NCBI RefSeq assembly: GCF_025399895.1
Contig: NZ_JAODUA010000001.1
Span: forward strand, 186,001-250,000
Origin: Streptomyces sp. ASQP_92
GTDB taxonomy: Bacteria > Actinomycetota > Actinomycetes > Streptomycetales > Streptomycetaceae
Reading direction: 5' to 3'
DNA: 64,000 bases
Position numbers and translations under genes: made by a program. A model generated the notes under the pieces. That model was not told the origin of the DNA. It ran no database searches and was given only the letters and a program-made list of their open reading frames with translations. Shown here one piece after another: positions 25,688 through 34,496 of this stretch (position 1 is its first letter; each line of letters opens with the position of its first letter).

Positions 25688-26758
25688 GTGGATGTGGATG
25701 CGATTCGAGGGACGGCGGCCGGAACCGCACCCGTACCCCTGTCCGTGCTCGACCTGGTCACGGTGGGCAACGGCTACACCGCGAACCGTGCCCTGCGCAC
25801 CAGCGTGGAGATCTCCAAACTGGCCGAGCGGCGCGGCTTCCACCGGCACTGGGTCGCCGAGCACCACTCGATGCCGGGCGTCGCCTCGTCCGCGCCGGCC
25901 GTGATCCTGGCCCACCTCGCCGCCCACACCTCGCGCATCCGGCTCGGCTCGGGCGGCGTGATGCTGCCCAACCACGCGCCGCTGGTGATCGCCGAGCAGT
26001 TCGGCACGCTGGAGGCGATGGCTCCGGGCCGCATCGACCTCGGGCTCGGGCGGGCCCCCGGCACCGACGGGGCGACGGCCGCGGCGCTGCGCCGCACGGA
26101 CCGGCTCAACGAGGGCGCCGAGGACTTCCCGCAGCAGCTCGCCGAGCTGACCCGCTTCCTCGACGACGACTTCCCCGACGGGCACCCCTACGCCCGCATC
26201 CACGCGGTGCCGGGCCCCGTGCAGGGGCCGGCCGCCCGCCCGCCGATCTGGCTGCTCGGCTCCTCCGGCTTCAGCGCCCGGCTGGCCGGCACGCTCGGGC
26301 TTCCGTTCGCGTTCGCGCACCACTTCTCGGCGGCGAACACGGTCCCCGCGCTCGACCTCTACCGCGACTCGTTCCGCCCCTCGGAGCTGCTCGACGCGCC
26401 GTACGCGGTGATCGGCGTCTCGGCGCTGGCCGCCGACGACGAGCGCGAGGCCAGGCGCCAGACCCTCACCAACGCGCTGTCGATGGTCCGCCTGCGCACG
26501 GGGCGGCCCGGGCTCGTCCCCACGCCCGAGGAGGCCGAGTCCTACCAATTCAGCGCGCTGGAGCGGGAGTTCGTCGACAGCTGGCTGTCCAACGTGATCT
26601 CCGGAACGGCGGACGAGGTACGAGCGGGCCTGGACAGCCTCCAAAAGCGCACGGGGGCGGACGAGTTGATGCTCACGGCGAATGCGCATGGTCCTGAGGT
26701 GAGGGTGCGGTCGTACGAGTTGATCGCCGACGCGTACGACATGCCTCCGGCGGTGTAG
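25688..26758 (+). CDS. LLM-class flavin-dependent oxidoreductase (luciferase-like)
   Basis: 356-aa TIM-barrel flavoenzyme. Landmarks are RHWVAEHHSMPGVASSAPAV (residues about 50-70), IRLGSGGVMLPNHAPL, and GRIDLGLGRAPGTD, typical of the group sharing LuxA-like FMN or F420 sites. Such enzymes oxidise varied small molecules; the substrate cannot be read. GTG 25688 has GGAGG at 25674-25678; the upstream in-frame 41 codons are rejected as they cover the repeat leader. Divergent from the amidase. Confidence 0.85.
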   Translation: MDVDAIRGTAAGTAPVPLSVLDLVTVGNGYTANRALRTSVEISKLAERRGFHRHWVAEHHSMPGVASSAPAVILAHLAAHTSRIRLGSGGVMLPNHAPLVIAEQFGTLEAMAPGRIDLGLGRAPGTDGATAAALRRTDRLNEGAEDFPQQLAELTRFLDDDFPDGHPYARIHAVPGPVQGPAARPPIWLLGSSGFSARLAGTLGLPFAFAHHFSAANTVPALDLYRDSFRPSELLDAPYAVIGVSALAADDEREARRQTLTNALSMVRLRTGRPGLVPTPEEAESYQFSALEREFVDSWLSNVISGTADEVRAGLDSLQKRTGADELMLTANAHGPEVRVRSYELIADAYDMPPAV

Positions 26759-26767
26759 GGGGGGCTC

Positions 26768-27370
26768 GGCCTCCCTGGGCGCCCCCCACCGAGGACTCGG
26801 CCTCCCGAGGCGCGGTTCGGCCCAGGACTCGGCCTCCGGAGGCGCGGTTCGGCCTCCCGGGGCGCCGCCCCGCCGATGGCTCGGCTTCCGGAGGCGCCAT
26901 GCCGCCAGGGGCGCGGGGAACTGCGCGACCGGCCCCGCACGGTCCGCGGCCGATCTCGGGTTTGGGGCGCCGCCCGCGCGGGGGTTCGGCTTCCCGAGGC
27001 GCCACCCCGCCGAGGGTTCGGCCTCCGGAGGCGCCGTGCCGTCAGGGGCGCGGGGAACTGCGCGACCAGCCCCGCACGGTCCGCGGCCGATCTCGGGTTT
27101 GGGGCGCTGTCCCGCCGATGGTTCGGTCTCCGGAGGCGCCATGCCGTCAGGGGCGCGGGGAACTGCGCGACCAGCCCCGCACGGTCCGCGGTCGATCTCG
27201 GGTTCGGGGCGCCACCCCGCCGAGGGTTCGGCTTCCGGAGGCGCCGTGCCGTCAGGGGCGCGGGGAACTGCGCGACCAGCCCCGCACGGTCCGCAGGTGC
27301 GCTCCCGCCTGTTTGTCTTTGTCCGCCTGCCGTGCGTGGTTGTTCGCGCAGTTCCCCGCGCCCCTAGGGG
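26768..27370. repeat. intergenic tandem repeat block, about 105-bp period
   Basis: The 877-bp gap 26759-27635 carries no credible gene before the chitinase promoter. GGGGCGCGGGGAACTGCGC starts at 26908, 27045, 27150 and 27255, the last three exactly 105 nt apart within near-identical units that include CCAGCCCCGCACGGTCCGC and GGCTTCCGGAGGCGCC. An inverted copy lies near 27347. From 26770 to 26900 shorter repeats of CGGCCTCC(G/C)GAGGCGC occur. Confidence 0.85.
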
Positions 27371-27495
27371 GTTGGGGGATGGCCCCCTTGGGAGGGTCGG
27401 GAGGTAAAACCTGCCCGGTGGTTCAGGGAGTGGCGGGGGCCGGAGGGCCCCGGGAGGGTGGGGCGGGGGAAGGCGGGGCGGGGGCAACTCGGGCG

Positions 27496-27551
27496 TTGAC
27501 AAGCGCTTTCGCGCCAGGATTGGTCTAGTCCTCAATTTGGTTCAGACCATT
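27496..27551 (+). promoter_or_regulatory. chitinase promoter region with two DasR-like boxes
   Basis: TTGACA (-35-like) is at 27496-27501. Two dre-like boxes follow: ATTGGTCTAGTCCTCA (27519-27534) and TTTGGTTCAGACCATT (27536-27551). Each retains most of the TGGTCTAGACCA core. Two adjacent boxes overlapping the promoter suggest tight DasR repression. Confidence 0.72.
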
Positions 27552-27635
27552 GACGCGACCAGCCCCCGCTCGCTATCACTTCTCCAACCGCCCTTCCCCG
27601 CACCCCCATGCGCCCCACCCCCCCCGGAGGCCGTC

Positions 27636-29336
27636 TTGCAACGCCGCAGACCCCTTGTCGCCGCCCTGAGCACCGCCGTGCTCGCCGCCGGTGCCCTGGC
27701 CGCATTCGCGGGCCTGGGTACCGCGTCCGCCGCCGACGCCGCCCCGAACGCGGCCGCACCCTCGACGGGGGGCGTGAAGATCGCGTACTACGACCAGTGG
27801 AGCGTGTACGGGAACGCCTTCTACCCCAAGCACCTCGACACCCGGGGCATCGCGGGCAAACTGGACGTCATCAACTACTCGTTCGGCAACATCCACCCCA
27901 CCAACCTCACCTGTTTCGAGGCGAACAAGGCGGCGGGCGACGACAACAACGCCAACGCCGGTGACGGGGCGGGCGATTCGTTCGCCGACTACCAGAAGTC
28001 CTTCGGTGCCGCCGACAGCGTCAGCGGCGTGGCCGACACCTGGAACCAGCCGATCGTGGGCGTCTTCAACCAGTTCAAGCAGCTGAAGGCGAAGTACCCC
28101 AAGCTGAAGATCAACATCTCGATCGGCGGCTGGACGTACTCCAAGTACTTCCACGACGCGGCGCTCACCGACGCCAGCCGCAAGAAGCTCGTCTCCTCCT
28201 GCATCGACCAGTACATCGCCGGCAACCTCCCCGTCGAGGGCGGGTACGGCGGTGCGGGCGCGGCGGCCGGGATCTTCGACGGCGTCGACATCGACTGGGA
28301 GTACCCGGGCTCGCCCGACGGCCACCTCGGCAACCACTACGGCGCCGAGGACAAGGCCAACTACACCGCCCTGCTCGCCGAGTTCCGCAAGCAGCTCGAC
28401 GCGTACGGAGCCGCGCACGGAGGCAAGCACTACCTCCTGACGGCGGCGCTCCCGGCCGGCCAGGACAAGATCAAGAACATCGAGACGGACAAGATCGGCG
28501 CGTACCTCGACTACGCGAACATCATGACCTACGACATGCACGGCGCCTGGAACGCGACGGGCCCCGCCTACCACCAGTCCCCGCTGGTGTCGCCCGCCAA
28601 CGACCCGACCGACGTGATCAAGCCCGGCACCCAGAAGTACTCGATCTCCAACGCGATCGACTCCTGGATCGACGGAAACCCCGCCTACGGCATAGCGGGC
28701 GGCTTCCCGGCCAACAAGATCACGCTGGGGTACGAGTTCTACTACCGCGGCTGGAAGGGCGTCCCGGCGACCAACAACGGCCTCGGCCAGAGCGCGACCG
28801 GGCCCTCCAACGCGCGGCCCACCAGCCAGGTCGCGGGCACCGCGCTCTACAAGGAGCTGGGCGGCATCGTCGACAACCCGGCGACCACCTTCTGGGACGC
28901 CAACGCGAAGGCCTCGTACTTCTACAAGGACGGCGAGTTCTTCACCGGCCTCGACAAGCAGTCCATCCAGGCCCGCGCGGACTACGCCCACCAGCGGGGT
29001 CTGGCCGGCGCGATGATGTACAGCCTGCTCGGCCTGGACGACAAGGCGACCCTGCTCGGCCAGATCGCCGACGCGGTCGGCTCCTCGCCGTCCTCGACCC
29101 CGGACCCGACCCCGACGGGCACCACCACCCCGTCGCCGACGCCGACCGCTCCGACCAGCCCGTCCCCGACCCCCGGTGGCTGCGCCGCCGCGGCCTGGGA
29201 CAGCGCCGCCACCTACACCGGCGGCAACCAGGTCTCCTACGGCGGTCACACCTGGAAGGCCCAGTGGTGGACCAAGGGCGAGCAGCCCGGCACCACCGGA
29301 CAGTGGGGCGTCTGGCAGGACCTCGGCGCCTGCTGA
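27636..29336 (+). CDS. GH18 chitinase with C-terminal chitin-binding module (CBM5/12)
   Basis: 566-aa secreted chitinase. Signal peptide (about residues 1-34, ending ASAAD), GH18 barrel from KIAYYDQWSVYG, SIGGW, and the catalytic DGVDIDWEYP with Asp215, Asp218, Asp220 and Glu222 as acid; the chitinase insertion domain follows. A Pro/Thr/Ser linker (about 490-515) leads to a CBM5/12 module ending WGVWQDLGAC. It hydrolyses chitin with retention. The start is TTG 27636 with GGAGG at 27626-27630. Two DasR-like boxes lie upstream. Confidence 0.92.
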   Translation: MQRRRPLVAALSTAVLAAGALAAFAGLGTASAADAAPNAAAPSTGGVKIAYYDQWSVYGNAFYPKHLDTRGIAGKLDVINYSFGNIHPTNLTCFEANKAAGDDNNANAGDGAGDSFADYQKSFGAADSVSGVADTWNQPIVGVFNQFKQLKAKYPKLKINISIGGWTYSKYFHDAALTDASRKKLVSSCIDQYIAGNLPVEGGYGGAGAAAGIFDGVDIDWEYPGSPDGHLGNHYGAEDKANYTALLAEFRKQLDAYGAAHGGKHYLLTAALPAGQDKIKNIETDKIGAYLDYANIMTYDMHGAWNATGPAYHQSPLVSPANDPTDVIKPGTQKYSISNAIDSWIDGNPAYGIAGGFPANKITLGYEFYYRGWKGVPATNNGLGQSATGPSNARPTSQVAGTALYKELGGIVDNPATTFWDANAKASYFYKDGEFFTGLDKQSIQARADYAHQRGLAGAMMYSLLGLDDKATLLGQIADAVGSSPSSTPDPTPTGTTTPSPTPTAPTSPSPTPGGCAAAAWDSAATYTGGNQVSYGGHTWKAQWWTKGEQPGTTGQWGVWQDLGAC

Positions 29337-29357
29337 CCCGAGCCGCCCCCGCACACG

Positions 29358-29399
29358 CGGCCGCCCCGCCCCTCACCCTGTGGAGGAGCGGGGCGGCCG
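29358..29399. terminator. bidirectional terminator
   Basis: Perfect 12-bp arms 29358-29369 and 29388-29399 (18-nt loop) between the convergent chitinase (+) and GGDEF-EAL gene (-). Confidence 0.75.
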
Positions 29400-29414
29400 T
29401 CCGTTCGGGGGGCC

Positions 29415-31403
29415 TCAGACCTTCTGCGGGCTGTGCGCGATCATCTTGGCGATGCGGTCCGGGGTGACCGCCCGCGAGTAGAGCCAGCCCTGCCCGGTGT
29501 CGCAGCCGATCCGGGCCAGCCGGGACGCCTGCTCGGCGCTCTCCACGCACTCGGCGGTGACGGTGAGCCCGAGCCGGTGGGCGAGCTGGACCAGCGCCTC
29601 GACGATGGTCTCGTCGGCCGGGTTGGGGTGCGCGCCGCCCTCGTCGTACTGGAAGCCGCGCACGAAGGACCCGTCGAGCTTGAGGACGGAGACCGGCAGC
29701 CGGCTCAGATAGGCGAGGTTGGAGTACCCGGTCCCGAAGTCGTCGATCGCGATGTGCACCCCCATGTCGGAGAGCGCCTGAAGGGCCTGGAGCGGGCGGC
29801 CCGCCGAGCCCATCACCGCCGACTCGGTGAGCTCCAACTGGAGCAGATGCGGGGCGAGTTGGGTCTCCGCGAGGATCTCCGCCACGTCCGCCACCAGGTC
29901 GGAGTCCCACACCTGGCGCACGGCGACGTTGACGCTGACGAAGACCGGCGGCACGTCGGGGTGCGCGAGCTGCCAGCGCCGGGCCTGCCGGCAGGCGGTG
30001 CGCAGCACCCAGCGGCCGAGCTGCACCACCGAGCCGTCTTCTTCAGCAATTCCGATGAACCGATTCGGCGGAAGCGTCCCGAATTGCGGGTGGTTCCAGC
30101 GGACCAGCGCCTCCACGCCGTGCACGACGCCGTCGGCCATCCCCACCAGCGGCTGGTACTCCAGCGTGAACTCGCCCCGCTCCACGGCCGGTCGCAGCGT
30201 CGAGGACAGCGCCTGACGGGTCATGCGGTGGGCGTTGCGCTCGGGGTCGAAGAGGGTCCAGCGGGCCTTGCCGTCGGCCTTCGCCCAGTACAGCGTGGTG
30301 TCGGCGGCCTGCATCAGGCCGGTCGCCGTGGTGCCGGCGCTGGCCCGCTCCACCACCCCGATCGAGGCCGAAACCGACAGGCGCTGGCCCGCGAGGTCGA
30401 AGGGCTGCTGGAGCGCGTTCAGCACCGAGCGGGCCAGCTCGGCCAGTTGCTCCGTACCCGTCGAGTCCTCGACCAGTACCGCGAATTCGTCGCCGCCGAG
30501 CCGCGCCACCAGATGGCCGCCGCGCGCGTACCCGGACTGGTCCGCGCACTCGGTGAGCCGGGCCGCGACCGCGCTGAGCAGCCGGTCGCCGACCCGGTGG
30601 CCGAGCGTGTCGTTGACGGCCTTGAACCCGTCGAGGTCGAGATAGCAGATCCCGATGCGGCCGGTGCCGCCGTCGTCGTACGCGGACGCTTCGAGGGCGG
30701 AGGTGAGCCGTTCGAAGAACAGGGTGCGGTTGGGCAGCCGGGTCACCGGGTCGTGCATCTGGAGGTGGCGCAGCCGGGCCTGGAGTTCGCGCCGGTCGCT
30801 GATGTCCCCGATCGACAGGAGCACGCTGGAACTGCCCGGTACGGGAGCGACGGTCACCTCGGCCCACAGCGAGCGCCCGTCGGGGTGCTTGAGGCGGCGG
30901 GTGCAGCGGAACCGGGTACGGGCGCCGCGCAGCACTTCGCGGTAGGCGTGCCAGGCGCGGTTGTCGGCGGCGAGGTCGACGAGCTCGGCCGCGTCCTGCT
31001 CGCGCAGCGCGTCCGGGTCGGTGCCCAGGAGATCGGCGAGCGCGTCGTTGGCGACGACGACGGTGCCCTCGCGGTCGACGACCGCCATCGCGAGGTGGGC
31101 GGCGTTGAACGCGGCTTGGTAGTCGCGCAGTTCGGAGGGGGAGGGGCTGTGCCGCTCGGCCCGCTCGGCCCGCGGGTCGCCGAGGAACTCGGCGGGCCGT
31201 GCGGCGGGTGTGCCGGTGCGTCGCGCCGCGGAGGGGTCCGGCGCGGGGCCGTCGTGCTTCGGTGGGTGCTCGGGCAGGGGGTTTCCGGCACGTTCCGGGG
31301 GGCGGTCCGCCAGGGCGCCCGCGATCCGGTCCGTATGACGCTCTGTGACGGGCGGCCGGATGGTCCCGGGCCCTTGACCCGGTCCTTCGGAGGTTCCGCT
31401 CAC
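29415..31403 (-). CDS. PAS-GGDEF-EAL cyclic di-GMP turnover protein
   Basis: 662-aa cytoplasmic signalling protein: a disordered N-terminus, a PAS/PAC sensor (about residues 90-215), a GGDEF domain with intact RLGGDEFAVL and an EAL domain with VEALVRWNHP and IDDFGTGYSN. Both active-site signatures are intact, so it may both make and degrade c-di-GMP, which controls development in Streptomyces through BldD. No membrane spans; the architecture resembles RmdA. Start uncertain: GTG 31403 has GGGAG 6 nt upstream; ATG 31523 and 31754 are in frame but lack a clear ribosome site. Confidence 0.85.
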   Translation of the reverse strand: MSGTSEGPGQGPGTIRPPVTERHTDRIAGALADRPPERAGNPLPEHPPKHDGPAPDPSAARRTGTPAARPAEFLGDPRAERAERHSPSPSELRDYQAAFNAAHLAMAVVDREGTVVVANDALADLLGTDPDALREQDAAELVDLAADNRAWHAYREVLRGARTRFRCTRRLKHPDGRSLWAEVTVAPVPGSSSVLLSIGDISDRRELQARLRHLQMHDPVTRLPNRTLFFERLTSALEASAYDDGGTGRIGICYLDLDGFKAVNDTLGHRVGDRLLSAVAARLTECADQSGYARGGHLVARLGGDEFAVLVEDSTGTEQLAELARSVLNALQQPFDLAGQRLSVSASIGVVERASAGTTATGLMQAADTTLYWAKADGKARWTLFDPERNAHRMTRQALSSTLRPAVERGEFTLEYQPLVGMADGVVHGVEALVRWNHPQFGTLPPNRFIGIAEEDGSVVQLGRWVLRTACRQARRWQLAHPDVPPVFVSVNVAVRQVWDSDLVADVAEILAETQLAPHLLQLELTESAVMGSAGRPLQALQALSDMGVHIAIDDFGTGYSNLAYLSRLPVSVLKLDGSFVRGFQYDEGGAHPNPADETIVEALVQLAHRLGLTVTAECVESAEQASRLARIGCDTGQGWLYSRAVTPDRIAKMIAHSPQKV

Positions 31404-31648
31404 CGCTGGCTCCCGCAGTGCATCGAAGTTGTGCAGAGGTAGTACGGAGTGTTTCGACGTCTTCGGCCGGGGTGGACGACGGCCCGGTGAGGCCGGATCC
31501 ACGCTGGAAAGTGTGCCGATCATAGAGGCTGGCGCAACGCGCGATCCAGCTTCGCCGTCGTGATCAAGCGCACCTGGAGTCCCGTGTCGATCGTTGCCCG
31601 ATCGTTTCTGCGCGGGTGTGGCCGGGATCGGGCCGCCGGTGATCGGTC

Positions 31649-31667
31649 GTGACTTTGCGTAAGTCAC
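31649..31667. promoter_or_regulatory. palindromic site in the divergent GGDEF-EAL / protease promoter region
   Basis: GTGACTT-TGCGT-AAGTCAC is a perfect 7-bp inverted repeat in the middle of the 370-bp divergent gap 31404-31773, which otherwise holds no gene. It could be an operator for either gene. Confidence 0.4.
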
Positions 31668-31773
31668 CGGGGTGTCGGCCCCCTCACCCTTCTGGGGCAG
31701 GGAAACAGGGCATATCCGTAGAAACCTGCACAAAGTGGGTGGGATGTCCCGCATCCCGTCCCCGGAGGTCGAC

Positions 31774-33015
31774 GTGCAGCGTCAGCAGACACCCGGGGGA
31801 GTGGAGCGCGCCCGGCTGCGCGGTGCCGTGGCGGCGCTCACCTCCCTAGCGGCGCTCGCCGCCATCTCGCTGGTCTCCGGGCCGGCCGTGGCGGCGAACT
31901 CCGCGGTGCCGTGCGCCCTGCCCAGGACCGACGCGCACCACTCGCTCGGCGTCGACACCTGGAACCCGGCCTACCCGCGCCCCGTGCGCACCCTCAACGC
32001 GGGCATGGTCTTCCTCTCCTTCCCGGACTCGAAGCCGGCCGTCACCCCCGACGAGCTCGTCGCCGACTACTTCCCCGCCACCAGCCGCTTCTTCGAGCAG
32101 GCCTCGTACGGCACGTTCCGCCTGAACCCCCAGCCGCAGCGGCACTGGGTGCGGATGCCGGCCGCGTCGACCTCGTACCGCATACAGCGCGACTGGGACC
32201 CGGGCCTGCGCACGCGCTATCTGACGGACGCGATCCGCGCCGCCGACGCCACGGTCGACTTCTCGACGTTCGACATCGTCTATCTGGTCGCCGACCCGGA
32301 CGCGCCCGGTGTGGACTCCGACGCCACCAAGGTCGTCAACTTCGACCGGCCGGTGCGCGCGGACGGCCGGGACATCAACCGGGTGGTGACCGTCTTCGAA
32401 CGCCACCCGCCGGACCGCAACGTGCTGGCACACGAGACCGGGCACGTCTTCGACCTGCCCGACCTCTACCACCGCCCGCAGGACGGCAAGAACGGCGACT
32501 GGGACACCTATGTCGGCGACTGGGACGTCATGGGCAGCCAGTTCGGCACGGCGCCCGACCTGTTCGGCTGGCAGAAGTGGAAGCTGGGCTGGCTCGACCG
32601 GCAGGAGGTCACCTGTGTGACGGGCGACGGCACCAGCCGGTTCACGCTGGAGCCGCTCTCCGCCTCCCTCGCGACGGCCGGCCTCACCGGCAAGCGCCTC
32701 GCGGTGCTCCGGACCGGCGAGGACCGGGCGATCGCCATCGAGGTGCGGGACTCGGGCGGCCTGGACCGGGCCAGTTGCAGCCAGGGACTGCTCGTCTACC
32801 GGGTCCGCAGCGGTTCTTCCTCCGGCGGGGGTCCGGTCGAGGTGCTCGACGCGCATCCGGACACCGAGGCGTGCTGGGAGCGGTCGGTGTACCCGGCGCT
32901 CGCGGACGCCCCGATCGCGCTCGGTGAGACGTTCACCGTGCCCGGCGAGGGCATCCGGATCGAGGCCGAGGGGCGGACGAAGTCGGGCGCCTGGACGGTC
33001 AAGGTCTCCCACTGA
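31774..33015 (+). CDS. secreted M6-type metalloprotease
   Basis: 413-aa exported peptidase. Signal peptide (about residues 10-38, ending AVAAN), then a domain with SFFEQASYG-like SRFFEQASYGTFRL, zinc motif LAHETGHVFDLPDLY (HExxH plus downstream Asp) and the met-turn region WDVMGS, as in immune-inhibitor-A/M6-like proteases. The C-terminal 150 aa are beta-rich. It degrades extracellular protein. GTG 31774 has perfect GGAGG at 31764-31768; ATG 31744 is an alternative. Confidence 0.83.
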   Translation: MQRQQTPGGVERARLRGAVAALTSLAALAAISLVSGPAVAANSAVPCALPRTDAHHSLGVDTWNPAYPRPVRTLNAGMVFLSFPDSKPAVTPDELVADYFPATSRFFEQASYGTFRLNPQPQRHWVRMPAASTSYRIQRDWDPGLRTRYLTDAIRAADATVDFSTFDIVYLVADPDAPGVDSDATKVVNFDRPVRADGRDINRVVTVFERHPPDRNVLAHETGHVFDLPDLYHRPQDGKNGDWDTYVGDWDVMGSQFGTAPDLFGWQKWKLGWLDRQEVTCVTGDGTSRFTLEPLSASLATAGLTGKRLAVLRTGEDRAIAIEVRDSGGLDRASCSQGLLVYRVRSGSSSGGGPVEVLDAHPDTEACWERSVYPALADAPIALGETFTVPGEGIRIEAEGRTKSGAWTVKVSH

Positions 33016-33048
33016 GAACCCGCCCGGCACCATCAGGGCCAGGACACG

Positions 33049-33080
33049 AAGAAGCCCCCCGCTCGCGCGAGGGGCTTCTT
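33049..33080. terminator. bidirectional terminator between protease and tRNA-Lys
   Basis: AAGAAGCCCC (33049-33058) pairs with GGGGCTTCTT (33071-33080); loop 12 nt. T/A-rich arm ends suit both directions. Confidence 0.85.
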
Positions 33081-33087
33081 CCGTCGG

Positions 33088-33161
33088 TGCGCCGCCAGGG
33101 ACTCGAACCCCGGACCCGCTGATTAAGAGTCAGCTGCTCTAACCAACTGAGCTAGCGGCGC
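33088..33161 (-). tRNA. tRNA-Lys (anticodon CTT), copy 3
   Basis: Identical in sequence to the copies at 11990 and 19893. The anticodon complement AAG is at 33125-33127. The -10 box TAATGT (minus strand, 33177-33182) starts 16 nt from the mature 5' end and lies inside the upstream open frame. Confidence 0.97.
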
Positions 33162-33865
33162 CTGCTGACGTCGTAGACATTAGCACCCTGATCCGCGCGA
33201 GGAAAAATCGATAACCGGGGCGGGTCCGTGGCCTCGTTCCTGGCGGCCCGGACACAGGCCCACAGCAGGACGTCCGGCCCGGGCAGCCAGGGGCGGCGGG
33301 TGTCGGGGGCCACCAGCCAGCGGGCCGCGCCGGAGTTCTCCCGGTCCGGGCGGACCAGTGCCGGAACGGTGACCGCGTCCCCGGCGCCGTGACACAGCAG
33401 CGGCGGGACCGGGACGTCGCTGCCGTGCCACTCCTCCCACTCCAGGAGCGAGGGCAGGCGCTGCGCGGTGCCGGGCGCGGCGAACAGGAGCATGCGCCCG
33501 CGGTGGATCGCCACCGGCCCCGATCCGGGTCCCTCGGCCCACAGCCGGTCGAGCATCCGGCGCCCGAAGACCGACGGGACGTTCACCACGTCGAAGACCG
33601 TGCCGCAGGGCAGCACCCCGGGCGCGGCCGGGCGGCCCTCCCACAGGGCGAGGGTGCTGCGCGGGTGGGTGGCCGCCGAGGCCAGCCAGGCGGCGCCCGC
33701 AGCGGTCACCTCGCCGGCCTGGTGGCCGCCCTCGTCCCGCAGGAGCCGCAGGACGTCGAGGTCGTCCCCGCCCGCGAAGGGCCCGCCGCGCCCGCCGACC
33801 GTGGTGAGCGGCCCGCCGCCGCCCGTTTCCCGAACGCCGCTTCCCCTGCCGTTGTCGCTACTCAT
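33152..33865 (-). CDS. short prim-pol-like protein (bifunctional primase/polymerase N-terminal family), reads into tRNA
   Basis: 237-aa cytoplasmic protein resembling the small streptomycete proteins annotated as prim-pol N-terminal domains: LASAATHPRSTLALW, CGTVFDVVNVPSVFGRRML and WLVAPDTRRPWLPGPDVLLWACV. The acidic pair expected for a polymerase active site is not evident (VVNVP at that place), so it is probably inactive or regulatory. The frame ends at a TAG lying 8-10 nt inside tRNA-Lys copy 3, so its last codons cover the tRNA promoter. Family call is tentative. Confidence 0.6.
   Translation of the reverse strand: MSSDNGRGSGVRETGGGGPLTTVGGRGGPFAGGDDLDVLRLLRDEGGHQAGEVTAAGAAWLASAATHPRSTLALWEGRPAAPGVLPCGTVFDVVNVPSVFGRRMLDRLWAEGPGSGPVAIHRGRMLLFAAPGTAQRLPSLLEWEEWHGSDVPVPPLLCHGAGDAVTVPALVRPDRENSGAARWLVAPDTRRPWLPGPDVLLWACVRAARNEATDPPRLSIFPRADQGANVYDVSRRR
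33177..33182 (-). promoter_or_regulatory. -10 box of tRNA-Lys copy 3
   Basis: TAATGT on the minus strand, 16 nt from the tRNA 5' end as in the other copies, here overlapping the last codons of the prim-pol-like gene. Confidence 0.6.
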
Positions 33866-34008
33866 GCTCTACGTCTACCGGGCGGCCATGTCCCGCCCCA
33901 GCGGCTTGGCGGAAACCGGGACAGGGCGGGGCCAGAGGGCGTATCTTGCGCTCCGGCATATGCCCGGGGCCCGTGGTCGGGGAGCCCGCCCCGAGCGGGC
34001 CGGGGTGC

Positions 34009-34356
34009 TCAGGGAAGGTCGCCCGAGCGCATCAGATCGCGGCCGAACTCGATCATCTTCTTCGCGTAGTCCTCGGTCCACTGGGCCCGCTCCGCCACGT
34101 CGGCGGGGGTCAGCCGGTCGAAGCGGCGGGGGTCTGCCAGCTGGGCCGCCGCGATCGCCTGGAACTCCACGGCCCGGTCCGCCGCGGCCCGGAACGCGAG
34201 GGCCAGCTCGGTGGAACGGCTCAGGAGCGCCCGGGGATCTTCTATGGACTCCAGGTCGAAGAAGTGCTCCGGGTCGGCGGTGGCCTCGGAAGGCTCGAAG
34301 AGCAGCGGCGCCGGCCTCAGCCGCTGCCGCTCCTCGTTCCGCTCGTGCTCCGCCAT
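34009..34356 (-). CDS. small conserved-looking protein of unknown function
   Basis: 115-aa, mainly alpha-helical, acidic/basic mixed protein with no signal or membrane segment and no motif I recognise. ATG 34356 has GGGAGG 6 nt upstream, which supports translation. It lies downstream of the helicase gene on the same strand, but a hairpin at 34478-34494 suggests separate transcription. Confidence 0.65.
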   Translation of the reverse strand: MAEHERNEERQRLRPAPLLFEPSEATADPEHFFDLESIEDPRALLSRSTELALAFRAAADRAVEFQAIAAAQLADPRRFDRLTPADVAERAQWTEDYAKKMIEFGRDLMRSGDLP

Positions 34357-34477
34357 GTCTGTCCTCCCAGGGGCAGGTCGACGCCCAGGGTCAAGGCGCC
34401 CCGGCCACCGTCCATTGTCCCGCCCCGGCGCAAGGGGGCCTTCGGCGCGGCCGCTCGGGCGGCCGGAGCCGTCAGGG

Positions 34478-34494
34478 ACCGGACTCCGTCCGGT
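34478..34494 (-). terminator. hairpin after helicase gene
   Basis: ACCGGAC-TCC-GTCCGGT, a 7-bp stem with a 3-nt loop directly beyond the helicase stop (34497). Confidence 0.45.
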
Positions 34495-34496
34495 GG

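Noticed and set aside
23987..27535. 1182-codon open frame on the minus strand over amidase, LLM gene and repeats
   Set aside because: Low-complexity Pro/Arg/Gly translation crossing three real features; a typical high-GC artefact.
33088..33865. Integrated element (AICE) at tRNA-Lys with a primase/polymerase gene
   Set aside because: No integrase, excisionase, transfer gene or duplicated att site was found near any of the three tRNA copies; the prim-pol-like proteins are short and lack a clear active site.
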